Translations under genes and position numbers: made by a program
Origin: Pseudomonas fluorescens
GTDB lineage: Bacteria > Pseudomonadota > Gammaproteobacteria > Pseudomonadales > Pseudomonadaceae
Assembly (NCBI RefSeq): GCF_902497745.1
Contig: NZ_CABVHJ010000015.1
Location: forward strand, 104,028 to 168,027
Length of the DNA: 64,000 bases
Direction: 5' to 3'
The notes under the pieces: generated by a model
Seen by the model: only the letters and a program-made list of their open reading frames with translations
Database searches by the model: none
What the model was told of the DNA's origin: nothing
Shown: positions 25,075 through 35,495 of the stretch, piece by piece
Layout of the letters: every line of letters starts with the position of its first letter
How positions within the stretch are numbered: position 1 is the stretch's first letter

Positions 25075-25683
25075 TCACAGTGCGGTGAAATCGATTGCCT
25101 GATACACATCGGCGCCAATGCCGGCAAAACTCAACAACGCCGGCAATTGCCCGGCAAAACCCTGAAATCCATGGTCGCCACCGGCCTGAATGCGCAAGGC
25201 ACAGGCGCGGTAATACTGTTGGGCGAGGCGATAATCCAGTGTTTCATCGCCGGTCTGCAACCACACCTGATAACGCTGCGCATCCCGAGGCGCCGGCACT
25301 TCCAGTTCGGCCAGCGCCGTGACGTGGTCGTGGGTCAGTTCCCAGGTTTCATCGGTATACAGGTTTTTCTGCGTGCCCAGATAGCCGTCGAACATCCGGT
25401 GCGGGCTGACCGCCGGGTTCACCAGCAAGGCTTTCAGGCCATGGCGCTCGGCCAGGTGAGTCGCATAGTAGCCGCCGAGGGAGCTTCCCACCAGCAGCGG
25501 GCTGCCCAGCTCCTCGATTGCCTGCTCCAACTGACCGATGGCTTCGCGCGGATGGTGATGCAGGGCCGGGACACGCAGTTTGTCGCTCAAACCCAGTTGC
25601 TCCATCACGGAGACCAGCTGACAGGCCTTTTTCGAGGCCGGGGCGCTGTTGAAACCGTGGATATAGAGGATCGAACCGGACAT
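25075..25683 (-). CDS. YqiA/YcfP-family alpha/beta-fold esterase
   Basis: A 202-residue small alpha/beta hydrolase. ILYIHGFNSAP at the N-terminus, the nucleophile elbow VGSSLGGYYATHLA with Ser near residue 83, an Asp in LQTGDETLDY and the catalytic His in AGGDHGFQGF are all present. YqiA is encoded next to parE in many gamma-proteobacteria and has esterase activity on short acyl esters. It ends 41 bp before the parE start and is probably co-transcribed with it. Confidence 0.9.
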   Translation of the reverse strand: MSGSILYIHGFNSAPASKKACQLVSVMEQLGLSDKLRVPALHHHPREAIGQLEQAIEELGSPLLVGSSLGGYYATHLAERHGLKALLVNPAVSPHRMFDGYLGTQKNLYTDETWELTHDHVTALAELEVPAPRDAQRYQVWLQTGDETLDYRLAQQYYRACALRIQAGGDHGFQGFAGQLPALLSFAGIGADVYQAIDFTAL

Positions 25684-25987
25684 TTGAGCTCCCTGGGTGT
25701 CGGTTTGGGTTTGCGGAGTTTACAGGGAGAGAAGAGCGGATTGGGGGGTGGGCTCGATAATTTGGTGTGACAGCACGGGCTGCCCTCACCCTAGCCCTCT
25801 CCCGGAGGGAGAGGGGACCGAATGGGGGATATTTGCGAACTACATCGACCTGAACGCTGTGCTGTGAATCCATAATCGACAACGCTGTTACAGGTCGATG
25901 GATAGCGAAAGACACCTCGGTCGGCCCCCTCTCCCTCTGGGAGAGGGCTGGGCGGGCGGCGTTCCGATGAGGGTTTTGATTTGTCGC
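25684..25987. other. Gene-free gap between cpdA and yqiA
   Basis: About 300 bp, two thirds of which is the palindromic repeat at 25783-25972. The 100 bp next to yqiA may contain its promoter; no convincing box was found. Confidence 0.6.
25783..25972. repeat. Palindromic intergenic repeat, single-core copy
   Basis: Hairpin CCCTCTCCC-gga-GGGAGAGGG at the left, a core with ATCGACCTG...TGAATCCATAATCG...ACAGGTCGAT and AGACACCTCGGTCGG, then hairpin CCCTCTCCCTCTGGGAGAGGG at the right. The core has the same orientation as the two cores at 18058-18380, but the outer ends are swapped: CCTCACCCTAG on the left and GGCGGCGTTCCGATGAGGG on the right, the mirror of the other locus. Confidence 0.85.
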
Positions 25988-26803
25988 TCAATAACCGTTG
26001 GAGCCGTAATCGACTGTGTAGGCGAAACCGGTGACACGTTCAACACCGGTTTCCAACCGCCCATCCGGCAACAACCGCAACCACCGATACCCCGGCGCCT
26101 GCTCCCCCACCTTGAAATCCTCACTCCCCGGCTCGAACTGAATGCACGTCGAAGGCGAAGCCATCAACCGCACACCATTGCGCTCGCGATCAAACGCCTG
26201 ATGCACATGCCCCCACAACACCGCGCGAGCCTGTGGAAAACGATCCAGCACTTCGAAAAACGCGTCTGGATTGCGCAGGCCGATAGGCTCTGCCCACGCA
26301 CACCCGATCGGCACCGGATGATGGTGAAAGCACACCAGATGATGGCGTTCCGGCGCTTCGCTCAGCGAGCGGGCCAGCAGTTGCAGTTGATCGTCCTGCA
26401 GATACCCCGGCACCGAGCCCGGCACTGCCGAATCCAGCAGCGTCACCCGCCAGTTGCCGATATCCACCACAGGCTCCAGCAGCGTGCTCTGCACGGCGGC
26501 CTGGGCCATGATCGTCGGTTCGTCGTGATTGCCGGGAATCCAGCGCGCCGGCGCATCGATCTGTGCGCTCATCTGGCGAAACTGCTGATACGACTCCAGC
26601 GTGCCGTCCTGCGAGATATCGCCCGTGGCCAGCATCAGGTCGATCTGCGGCTGCTGCGCCAACGCCAGTTCGATGACCTTTTGCAGGCTCTCGCGGGTGT
26701 TCATGCCCAGCAGTGTGCCGTCCGCCTCGGCGAACAGATGGCTGTCGGACAACTGCACCAGCAGCGCCGCATCGGCGGTGGTCAACGTAGATACGCTCGG
26801 CAA
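25988..26803 (-). CDS. cpdA: 3',5'-cyclic-AMP phosphodiesterase CpdA
   Basis: A 271-residue calcineurin-type metallophosphodiesterase. Metal-ligand motifs in order: QLSDSHLF (D-x-H), ATGDISQDG, IPGNHDEP, FHHHPVPIG and WGHVHQAFDR. CpdA hydrolyses cAMP and so tunes Vfr/CRP-type regulation. Every candidate start is non-ATG; I chose the TTG at 26803, which has GGGAGAG 4 bp upstream and gives a family-like N-terminus. A TTG at 26848 in the same frame has no ribosome binding site. Part of the minus-strand series nudix-DUF1249-cpdA. Confidence 0.92.
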   Translation of the reverse strand: MPSVSTLTTADAALLVQLSDSHLFAEADGTLLGMNTRESLQKVIELALAQQPQIDLMLATGDISQDGTLESYQQFRQMSAQIDAPARWIPGNHDEPTIMAQAAVQSTLLEPVVDIGNWRVTLLDSAVPGSVPGYLQDDQLQLLARSLSEAPERHHLVCFHHHPVPIGCAWAEPIGLRNPDAFFEVLDRFPQARAVLWGHVHQAFDRERNGVRLMASPSTCIQFEPGSEDFKVGEQAPGYRWLRLLPDGRLETGVERVTGFAYTVDYGSNGY

Positions 26804-26902
26804 GGCGCTCTCCCAAGGCAAAAGCACGGAATCGATCAAGTGCCGCAATTATGCTGGGGGATCAGTGAAAGAGGAAACCGCCGAACCGGACACAGTTCAC
26901 AA

Positions 26903-27355
26903 CTAGCGTACGACTTCGTACTCATGCCCCAACGCCAGGCAATGACTCAGCCATTCCCCCAGGAACAGATTGAGCTGGGCCTTTTCATCTGGCTGATGCA
27001 TGGCCGCGTTCGGGTAAGGATAGATGCCGCGAAAGCGTCGTGCATGTTCGGCGCTGACCACTTCGGCCATGCGTGCGTCGTGATAGACCTGCACTTCCAG
27101 TTGCGGCACTGGCAGCCATGGCAGGCTGTGTTCCTGACGCACCTGCAAAGTGGTGGTGTACGGGCAGGTTTGCAGCACTTCAAGGGCCAGCACGCCGAGC
27201 ATCTGCTCGCCTTGGGTCACGGCGATGCGCCGCGCCTCGGGCTCGTTGCGCATGTCCGGTAGCAGTCGCATCAGGCGCGCGTAGTTGGCCTCGCAAGCGG
27301 CTTGCAGCCCCACGAGGTCGACTCGATAGCGATCGCGCAACTTGTTTACGACCAT
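26903..27355 (-). CDS. DUF1249 (YqiB-like) protein
   Basis: A 150-residue protein of the DUF1249/YqiB family, function unknown, found between nudF/aspP and cpdA in many gamma-proteobacteria. Typical features are VDLVGLQAACEANYARLMRLLP at the N-terminus, the Tyr-rich LEVQVYHDARMAEVV in the middle and FLGEWLSHCLALG near the end. The start is the ATG at 27355 with GAGGGGG just upstream; it overlaps the 3' end of the Nudix gene by 10 bp, suggesting translational coupling. Confidence 0.9.
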   Translation of the reverse strand: MVVNKLRDRYRVDLVGLQAACEANYARLMRLLPDMRNEPEARRIAVTQGEQMLGVLALEVLQTCPYTTTLQVRQEHSLPWLPVPQLEVQVYHDARMAEVVSAEHARRFRGIYPYPNAAMHQPDEKAQLNLFLGEWLSHCLALGHEYEVVR

Positions 27356-27963
27356 AACCCCCTCACTTCGGCGCGATTGAGCGCCAGCCACTGCAAGGCG
27401 ATGATGCTCGCCGCGTTGGCAATGCGTCCGTCACGGACGGCCTGCAAGGCATCTTCAAAGGCCCAGACCGTGACTCGGATATCTTCTGCCTCTTCTTCCA
27501 GGCCATGCAGGCCGCCAACGCCTTCGGTGCTGCAACGCCCCAGATACAAATGCACGAACTCGTTGCTGCCGCCCGGCGACGGGAAATACTTGGTCATCGG
27601 CCACAAGGCCTTGATGTCCAGACCAGCTTCCTCCTGCGCTTCGCGGTGAGCAACTTCTTCCGGCACTTCTTCTTTGTCGATCAGACCAGCGACCAGTTCG
27701 ACCAGCCACGGGTTATCGGTCTTGCCCATGGCGCCGACGCGGAACTGTTCGATCAACACCACTTCGTCGCGTTGCGGATCGTACGGCAGCATGCACACGG
27801 CATCGTGGCGCACGAACACTTCACGATTGATCTCGCGGCTCATGCCCCCGGCGAACAATTCGTGGCGCAGGTGCAAACGGTCGAGCTTGTAGAAGCCCTC
27901 ATAGCAGCGTTCGCGCCGCACGACGTCGACGGTGGTCGGAATGGCATTGGCAAAATCAGTCAT
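27346..27963 (-). CDS. nudF: ADP-ribose pyrophosphatase (Nudix)
   Basis: A 205-residue Nudix hydrolase of the ADP-sugar pyrophosphatase type (NudF/AspP). The Nudix box is complete: G-LIDKE-E-VPEEVAH-REAQEEAGL, residues about 100-122. It hydrolyses ADP-ribose and related ADP-sugars to AMP and sugar phosphate. The start is the ATG at 27963 with AGAGGA at the right spacing; another ATG two codons upstream is too close to that site. First gene of the nudix-DUF1249-cpdA group and divergent from an RsiV-like lipoprotein gene. Confidence 0.93.
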   Translation of the reverse strand: MTDFANAIPTTVDVVRRERCYEGFYKLDRLHLRHELFAGGMSREINREVFVRHDAVCMLPYDPQRDEVVLIEQFRVGAMGKTDNPWLVELVAGLIDKEEVPEEVAHREAQEEAGLDIKALWPMTKYFPSPGGSNEFVHLYLGRCSTEGVGGLHGLEEEAEDIRVTVWAFEDALQAVRDGRIANAASIIALQWLALNRAEVRGLWS

Positions 27964-28190
27964 AAGCATCCTCTTTACTGCACATCCATTACGAAGTTGC
28001 TTTTGGTGACTGGCAACCTCGACTTCGCGCCATCCTAACGCGCCCGAACGGTTTGATGCAGCCCCTTTACCGTCAGCGGGATGGACGGTGGAGGCGAAAC
28101 CCACTCTAATTAGCTTAGTGGCGAACTGACTGCTTCGTTGAGAGTCGAAGCGGTAACTTTTTGCCTTCCCCTGCTTTCGAAAGGACGCCC

Positions 28191-28937
28191 ATGTCGCTTT
28201 TCAAAATTGCCTCCGTGGCCGCCATCGCCCTGACTCTGGGCGCGTGCGCCAGCCTGTTCCAGCCCAATTACCGTACGCCGCTGGAAACCACCCGCGATAC
28301 ATCGGAACAGCTTAAGCCTGGATGTTCCAACCCTGACTGCCCGCTGGTGAACATCGACACCCTGCGCTTCCCGGCCGAACCTGCGCTGGACGGCATCATC
28401 GAAAAACGCCTGCTGCAAATGACCCGCACCGAGAAGAACGCCCCGGTAGCGCCGACTCTGGCGGCCTATCGCGATCAGTTCCTGGCCAGTGCCGGCCCGC
28501 ACAACAGCAGCTACCTGCAAGCAAAAGTACGTGAGCAGCATGACGGCTTGGTGATCATTGAGGTGTCGAGCTACCTGGATACCGGCGGCGCCCATGGCAC
28601 ACCGGGTCGCGGCTTCATCAACTATTCGCGCCAGCAGCACAAGGTGCTGAACCTGTCCGACATGTTGCTGCCGGGGCAGGAAGAGGCGTTCTGGAAGGCG
28701 GCGCAGGTGGCGCACAACAGCTGGCTGATCAGCACCAAGCTCGATCAGGAGCCGGAGTTCGTGGCGAACTGGCCGTTCGTGAAAACCCCGAACGTGGCGC
28801 TGACCTATGGCGGCGTGATCCTCAAGTACGACGTGACCACCATTGCGCCTTACGCGCTGGGCCACATCGAACTGAAGATCCCTTATCCGCGTCTGAACGG
28901 CATTCTCAAGCCTGAGCTGTTTCCCGGCCGTAACTGA
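28191..28937 (+). CDS. RsiV-family (DUF3298) lipoprotein
   Basis: A 248-residue lipoprotein: MSLFKIASVAAIALTLGAC with lipobox Cys19. The mature part has the RsiV/DUF3298 signature VSSYLDTGGAHGTPGRGFINYS (quoted in part) near 130-150 and LSDMLLPGQEEAFWKAA after it. In Bacillus RsiV this fold binds lysozyme; in pseudomonads the role is unknown. The start at 28191 has AAGGA upstream. Its 3' end overlaps that of cytX, on the opposite strand, by 32 bp. Confidence 0.87.
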   Translation: MSLFKIASVAAIALTLGACASLFQPNYRTPLETTRDTSEQLKPGCSNPDCPLVNIDTLRFPAEPALDGIIEKRLLQMTRTEKNAPVAPTLAAYRDQFLASAGPHNSSYLQAKVREQHDGLVIIEVSSYLDTGGAHGTPGRGFINYSRQQHKVLNLSDMLLPGQEEAFWKAAQVAHNSWLISTKLDQEPEFVANWPFVKTPNVALTYGGVILKYDVTTIAPYALGHIELKIPYPRLNGILKPELFPGRN

Positions 28938-30198
28938 AGGCCCGGCCCAGCACTAGCTGCAACAGCCCTGCCAGCACCAGCGCCGGCAGGGTTGCGCCGA
29001 CATCCGGATACAGATTCGCCAGCAAGTGGTAGGTGCTCACGCCACCCAGCCACGCCAACAGCGCCGGCCAGCGCAATGCGGCCGACGCGACTTGAGCACT
29101 GCGCTTGCGCAGGATGAAGTGATCGACCAGCACCACGCCGAACAGCGGCGCAAACACCGAACCGATCAACAGCAGGAAATTCTGGTACTGCGCCAACGGC
29201 GCCAGCAGTGCGATCAGCGTGCAGATCACGCCGATGGCCAAGGCCAGATGCTCGACTTTCAGGCGCAACAGAATCCCGCTTGATACCGCTGCCGAGTGAA
29301 TGTCGGCGAAGGCATTTTCCGACTCATCGAGCAGAATCAGCAGCAGCGGAATGCCCAGACCGGCACCAGCCAGAGCCAGCAACAGCGCGTTGACTTCACC
29401 GCTCGGCGCGAAGGCCAGGGTGTAGGCGACGCCGAGGCTCATCAGCCAGAAATTGCCGATGAAGAAACCCAAAGCGGTGCCACCGAAAACGTTCTTCGCA
29501 CGCTTGCCGAATCGCGAGTAATCGGCGATCAGCGGCAGCCACGAAAGTGGCATCGCAATAGCGATGTCGAAACCCACGGCAAAAGGCATCGAACCGTCAC
29601 CGGCGCGCGACCAGAGATCGGCCAGATCGGCTTTGGCAAACAGGTTCCAGGTCAGCCACAGGCACGCCGCCAGCAGCAGCCAGATGCCCCACTTGCGCAG
29701 AATCTGCCGCACAAAGGTCAGCGGCCCGCTCACCGCGAGCAGCGTCGCCAGAGCGCCGAAAAACAGCGTCCACAACAGCGGGTTCGACCACAGCGAACCC
29801 TCGCTGAACGCACGGGTGCCGAGCAGGCTGGCGGCATCGCGCATGACGATAATTTCGAACGAGCCCCAACCGATCAGTTGCAGCAGATTGAGCAGCGCCG
29901 GCAGGCTCGCGCCTTTGCTGCCCAGGCTGAGTTTCAGCGCGGCCATCGACGACAGGCCGGTATCGCTGCCGATCACGCCAACGGCGGCCAGCAACAGTAC
30001 GCCGACCAGCGTGCCAAGGAAAATCGCCAGCAGCGAACCGGACAGGCCCAGGCCGGGCGCGAGCAATGCGCCAGTCTGCAAAACCATCAGGCCGATGCCG
30101 AGGGAGAACCACAGGGAAAACAGATCGCGACCGCCGAATACACGCTTGTCGGCGGGCACGGCGAGGTCGGGGGAATAGGTGCTGGGTTGAATGCTCAA
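28906..30198 (-). CDS. cytX: Cytosine/HMP-type permease CytX
   Basis: A 430-residue NCS1-family permease with about twelve membrane helices. It matches the CytX group, proposed to import hydroxymethylpyrimidine, because it begins RVFGGRDLFSLWFSLGIGL and has LIGWGSFEIIVMRDAA and GFDIAIAMPLSWLPLIADYSRF. It lies 139 bp downstream of thiC on the same strand, and thiC makes the HMP phosphate that CytX-type salvage would replace. The start is probably the TTG at 30198. The 3' end runs 32 bp into the RsiV-like gene. A REP doublet lies between cytX and thiC. Confidence 0.87.
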   Translation of the reverse strand: MSIQPSTYSPDLAVPADKRVFGGRDLFSLWFSLGIGLMVLQTGALLAPGLGLSGSLLAIFLGTLVGVLLLAAVGVIGSDTGLSSMAALKLSLGSKGASLPALLNLLQLIGWGSFEIIVMRDAASLLGTRAFSEGSLWSNPLLWTLFFGALATLLAVSGPLTFVRQILRKWGIWLLLAACLWLTWNLFAKADLADLWSRAGDGSMPFAVGFDIAIAMPLSWLPLIADYSRFGKRAKNVFGGTALGFFIGNFWLMSLGVAYTLAFAPSGEVNALLLALAGAGLGIPLLLILLDESENAFADIHSAAVSSGILLRLKVEHLALAIGVICTLIALLAPLAQYQNFLLLIGSVFAPLFGVVLVDHFILRKRSAQVASAALRWPALLAWLGGVSTYHLLANLYPDVGATLPALVLAGLLQLVLGRAFSYGRETAQA

Positions 30199-30240
30199 GG
30201 GTGTTATCTCAGAGGGACATTTGTTGTTGTGTTGATCGCA

Positions 30241-30305
30241 TTCGCGAGCAGGCTCGCTCCCACACTTGAATGCATTCCAAAGTGGGAGCGAGCCTGCTCG
30301 CGAAG
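30241..30305. repeat. REP doublet between thiC and cytX
   Basis: TTCGCGAGCAGGCTCGCTCCCACACTT and its inverted partner AAGTGGGAGCGAGCCTGCTCGCGAA are separated by TGAATGCATTCCA-type spacer. A near-perfect BIME-like hairpin of two REPs. It could attenuate transcription from thiC into cytX or protect the thiC mRNA end. Confidence 0.88.
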
Positions 30306-30337
30306 GGGCCCTTGCAGGCCCACCCTTTCAGGTCAGA

Positions 30338-32227
<1,890 letters not shown>

Positions 32228-32384
32228 CACGGGCTCTCCAGACAGCATCCAGGCAGTGGATTGTCGGAGCAGAACCTGAAAGGCACGGACGCACCAGGAC
32301 CGGTGCTGTGCATCGTCGTCGAGCGTTCGATTGTCGAACAATTTCCCGGACGAAGCACAAGAGGACTCGCCGGGTGACGAGAAA

Positions 32385-32472
32385 TCTTGTTCCCTACGCA
32401 GGCGCTAACCTGATCAGGTTCAACGGGATCCGAAATTATTCGATCTCAGCCTCATAGCAAGGCACCCCGACA
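32385..32472 (-). promoter_or_regulatory. TPP riboswitch (THI box) controlling thiC
   Basis: On the minus strand, in order: CGGGGTGCC, GGCTGAGA, GAACCTGATCAGGTTAGC and GCCTGCGTAGGGAACA, the complete thi-box core. The distal expression platform (32228-32384) includes a CCCGG...CCGGG stem. Thiamine pyrophosphate binding should lower thiC, and perhaps cytX, expression. Confidence 0.96.
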
Positions 32473-32685
32473 AGAACCCGGCCAGTCTAGACACAACCGG
32501 CAAAGAACGCCAACACCGCAGCAAACACCATGATGAATGGCATAAATACAGGGGCTTGGCCGATTGTTGTGAGGCAAATGCGCAACTACACTCGCTTTGC
32601 CCTGCCATGCCTTGACGCTGCGGAGCCTGCGCCTTACCTTTGGCGCCCGGATTACTTCCATAATATTAATGCTAGGGATCGCCTC
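32473..32685. other. Divergent regulatory gap between the thiC leader and tolC
   Basis: About 210 bp that must hold the thiC promoter (minus) and tolC promoter (plus). The TPP aptamer occupies the neighbouring 90 bp and the rest of 32228-32384 is thiC leader. No gene or clear promoter boxes are seen. Confidence 0.55.
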
Positions 32686-34119
32686 ATGCTGCGCAAACTC
32701 TCACTGGCTGTTGCCGTGTCTTGTGCGTCCAACGCAATGGCCTGGGCAGCAGAAGCGCCCTTGTCGACCAAAACCGATCTGGTCAGCGTCTATCAGGAAG
32801 CGGTCGACAACAACGCCGACCTCGCCGCCGCTCGCGCTCAGTACGGTGCGCAGAAAGAAGTAGTGCCACAGGCCCGCGCCGGGTTGCTGCCGAACCTGTC
32901 GGGCGGTGCCGAAGTGGCCAATGTGCGCACATCGATCGATCAACCCTCGGCCACTGCCAATCGCAGCGCACACTCGTATCAGGCGACCCTGGCCCAGCCA
33001 TTGTTCCGCGCCGATCGCTGGTTCCAGTACCAGGCCGCGAAGGACGTCAACGAGCAAGCCGCGCTGCAACTGTCAGCGACCGAGCAGAACCTGATCCTGC
33101 AATCAGCCGAAAGCTATTTCAACGTGCTGCGCAGCCAGGACAACCTCGCCTCGACCAAGGCTGAAGAAGCCGCGTTCAAACGCCAGCTCGATCAGTCCAA
33201 CGAGCGCTTCGACGTCGGCCTGTCGGACAAGACCGACGTGCTGCAATCGCAAGCCAGTTACGACACCGCGCGGGCCAACCGAATTGTCGCCCAGCGTCAG
33301 GTCGATGATGCGTTTGAAGCGCTGATCACCCTGACCAACCGTCAGTACAACTCGATTCAGGGCATCGTCCATACGCTGCCGATCCTGCCGCCGGCGCCAA
33401 ACGATGCGAAGTCCTGGGTCGACACGGCAGCGCGGCAGAACCTCAATCTGCTTGCCAGCAACTACGCGGTCAGCTCCGCCGAGCAGACCCTCAAGCAGCG
33501 CAAGGCCGGCCATTTGCCGACCCTCGATGCCGTGGCCAAATACGAAAAGGGTGACAACGACGCCCTCGGTTTTTCCAACCCGAACGCTTTCGGTGTGCCA
33601 TACCGTGACAACGTCGAGCAAAGCACAGTCGGCTTGCAACTGAACATCCCGATCTACAGCGGCGGGCTGACCAGCTCGCAGGTGCGCCAGTCGTATGAGC
33701 AACTGAATCAGAGCGAACAACAGCGCGAATCCCTGCGTCGGCAGATCGTCGAAAGCACCCGCAATCTGCACCGTGCGGTGAACACCGACGTCGAGCAGGT
33801 GCAGGCGCGCCGACAGTCGATCATCTCCAACCAGAGCGCAGTGGAAGCCACGGAAATCGGTTATCAGGTCGGTACGCGCAACATCGTTGACGTGCTCGAT
33901 GCGCAGCGGCAGCTATACACCTCGGTGCGCAATTACAACAACACGCGCTACGACTACATTCTCGACAATCTGCGTTTGAAGCAGGCAGCGGGGACGTTGA
34001 ACCCGGGTGATCTGGAGGATCTGCGGCGGTATCTGAAGGCTGACTACAACCCGGACAAGGATTTCCTCCCGCCGGATCTGGCCAAGGCTGCCGAGGCGCA
34101 GCTCAAGGCCCGCCCTTAA
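32686..34119 (+). CDS. tolC: TolC-family outer-membrane channel protein
   Basis: A 477-residue outer-membrane efflux/type I secretion channel. A signal peptide (LSLAVAVSCASNAMAWA) is followed by two OEP repeats: DLVSVYQEAVDNNADLAAARAQ at the start of the mature protein, TKTDLVSVYQ, SNERFDVGLSDKTDVLQSQA near 180 and TEIGYQVGTRNIVDVLDAQRQ near 395, the paired helix-turn motifs of the periplasmic tunnel. Position after thiC matches the P. aeruginosa tolC locus. The start is the ATG at 32686 with AGGGA upstream; a longer frame from 32530 lacks a signal peptide. Confidence 0.93.
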   Translation: MLRKLSLAVAVSCASNAMAWAAEAPLSTKTDLVSVYQEAVDNNADLAAARAQYGAQKEVVPQARAGLLPNLSGGAEVANVRTSIDQPSATANRSAHSYQATLAQPLFRADRWFQYQAAKDVNEQAALQLSATEQNLILQSAESYFNVLRSQDNLASTKAEEAAFKRQLDQSNERFDVGLSDKTDVLQSQASYDTARANRIVAQRQVDDAFEALITLTNRQYNSIQGIVHTLPILPPAPNDAKSWVDTAARQNLNLLASNYAVSSAEQTLKQRKAGHLPTLDAVAKYEKGDNDALGFSNPNAFGVPYRDNVEQSTVGLQLNIPIYSGGLTSSQVRQSYEQLNQSEQQRESLRRQIVESTRNLHRAVNTDVEQVQARRQSIISNQSAVEATEIGYQVGTRNIVDVLDAQRQLYTSVRNYNNTRYDYILDNLRLKQAAGTLNPGDLEDLRRYLKADYNPDKDFLPPDLAKAAEAQLKARP

Positions 34120-34130
34120 GCCTTAAAAAC

Positions 34131-34205
34131 AAAAGATCGCAGCCTTCGGCAGCTCCTACAGGAAACGTATTCCAATGTAGGAGCTGCCGAAGGCTGCGAT
34201 CTTTT
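34131..34205. terminator. 30-bp perfect inverted repeat / bidirectional terminator between tolC and waaA
   Basis: AAAAGATCGCAGCCTTCGGC + AGCTCCTACA on the left (34131-34160) and its exact complement at 34176-34205, with a 15-nt loop. A-runs on one side and T-runs on the other make it a terminator in both directions. GATCGCAGCCTTCGGCAGCTCCTACA is a dispersed palindrome type in pseudomonads. Confidence 0.88.
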
Positions 34206-34209
34206 TGCT

Positions 34210-35484
34210 TTACTTGATCAATCGGCCCAAACCATCCAGCAAACGCTGCAACGCGCCCTGGTTGCGGCGCATCACCGCCAGCCCGGCCTCGGCCATACGC
34301 TGCGCATCACGCGGCAATTCGAACAAGCGTTGCACCTCCACCGCCAGCCCTTCGGCATCATCCACTTCCGCCAACGCCCCGGCTTCACGCAATTGCGCGG
34401 CGATGTCGAGGAAGTTGAACAGGTGTGGGCCACTGATCACCGGTTTCGCCAGTGCTGCCGGCTCCAGCAGGTTGTGCCCACCGTTGGCCACCAGACTGCC
34501 GCCGACAAATGCGCTGTCCGCCAAGGCATAGAGAAACAGCAACTCGCCCATGGTGTCGCCGAGCAGCACCGACGTCTGCGCATCGACATTGGCTTCGGTC
34601 GAGCGCCGAACCGTGGCAAAGCCTTCGCGCTGACACAGTTCGAACACCGAGTTGAAGCGTTCCGGGTGACGTGGCACCAGGATCAGCAACGCATCCGGGT
34701 GATTGGCCAGCAAGCGACGGTGGGCATCGAGCACCACTTCGTCCTCACCTTCGTGGGTGCTGGCGGCGATCCACACTGGGCGCTCCAGCGCCTGCCACTG
34801 CCCGCGCAGTTCAGCGGCGCGTTGCAGCAATTGCGGGTCGATGGTCAGGTCGAACTTGATCGAACCGGTGACTTCGACTGTCTCCGCACGCGCGCCGAGA
34901 TTACGGAAGCGCTGGGCTTCTGCTTCGGTCTGTACGGCGAATAAACTCATTTCGGCGAGCATCGGCGCGGTGAGTTTGCTGAAGCGGCCATAGCCGCGTG
35001 CGGAACGCTCGGACAAGCGCCCGTTGGCCAGCGCCACCGGGATTCCCCGCTTGGCGCACTGATGAATGTGGTTGGGCCACAGTTCGGTTTCCATGATCAC
35101 CGCGAGCTTTGGCTGCACGCGATCAAGAAACCGCGCCGCCGCACACGGCAAGTCGTAGGGCAAATAGCAATGCTGGATGCGCGGCTCGTTGGCGAACAGC
35201 GCCTGAATGCGCTCCGAACCGGTCGGCGTCATGCAGGTCACGGTGATCGGCAACTGTGGATAGCGTTGCAGCAAGGCGCGGATCATCGGCGCCGCAGCAA
35301 TGCTTTCGCCCACCGACACCGCGTGCACCCAGATGCCGCCGGGTTGCAGCGTCGGCATGCCGTAGGAGAAGCGTTCGCCAATCCGCTTGGCATACGCCGG
35401 CGCCTTGCGCGCTCGCAGCCACAGCCGAATCGCCACCAATGGCAGCCCCAGGTAAAACAGCGCGGTGTACAGAGTTCTATTCAT
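34210..35484 (-). CDS. waaA: 3-deoxy-D-manno-octulosonic acid transferase
   Basis: WaaA/KdtA, 424 residues, transfers Kdo from CMP-Kdo to lipid IVA, the first committed step of the LPS core. The N-terminus has a membrane-anchor helix (YTALFYLGLPLVAIRLWL); VHAVSVGESIAAAP places the catalytic Glu at residue 60, as in E. coli. The C-terminal GT-B half has GGSLVANGGHNLLEPAAL. The start is the ATG at 35484; upstream frame is within the LysR gene end. LysR ends 11 bp upstream on the same strand. Confidence 0.96.
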   Translation of the reverse strand: MNRTLYTALFYLGLPLVAIRLWLRARKAPAYAKRIGERFSYGMPTLQPGGIWVHAVSVGESIAAAPMIRALLQRYPQLPITVTCMTPTGSERIQALFANEPRIQHCYLPYDLPCAAARFLDRVQPKLAVIMETELWPNHIHQCAKRGIPVALANGRLSERSARGYGRFSKLTAPMLAEMSLFAVQTEAEAQRFRNLGARAETVEVTGSIKFDLTIDPQLLQRAAELRGQWQALERPVWIAASTHEGEDEVVLDAHRRLLANHPDALLILVPRHPERFNSVFELCQREGFATVRRSTEANVDAQTSVLLGDTMGELLFLYALADSAFVGGSLVANGGHNLLEPAALAKPVISGPHLFNFLDIAAQLREAGALAEVDDAEGLAVEVQRLFELPRDAQRMAEAGLAVMRRNQGALQRLLDGLGRLIK

Positions 35485-35495
35485 GGCGGCGGAGT

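Noticed and set aside
28110..28865. 251-codon minus-strand frame opposite the RsiV-like lipoprotein
   Set aside because: The plus-strand frame has signal peptide, lipobox, ribosome binding site and family motif.
32530..32685. Longer start for tolC at 32530
   Set aside because: It removes the signal peptide from the N-terminus; the ATG at 32686 has an AGGGA site.
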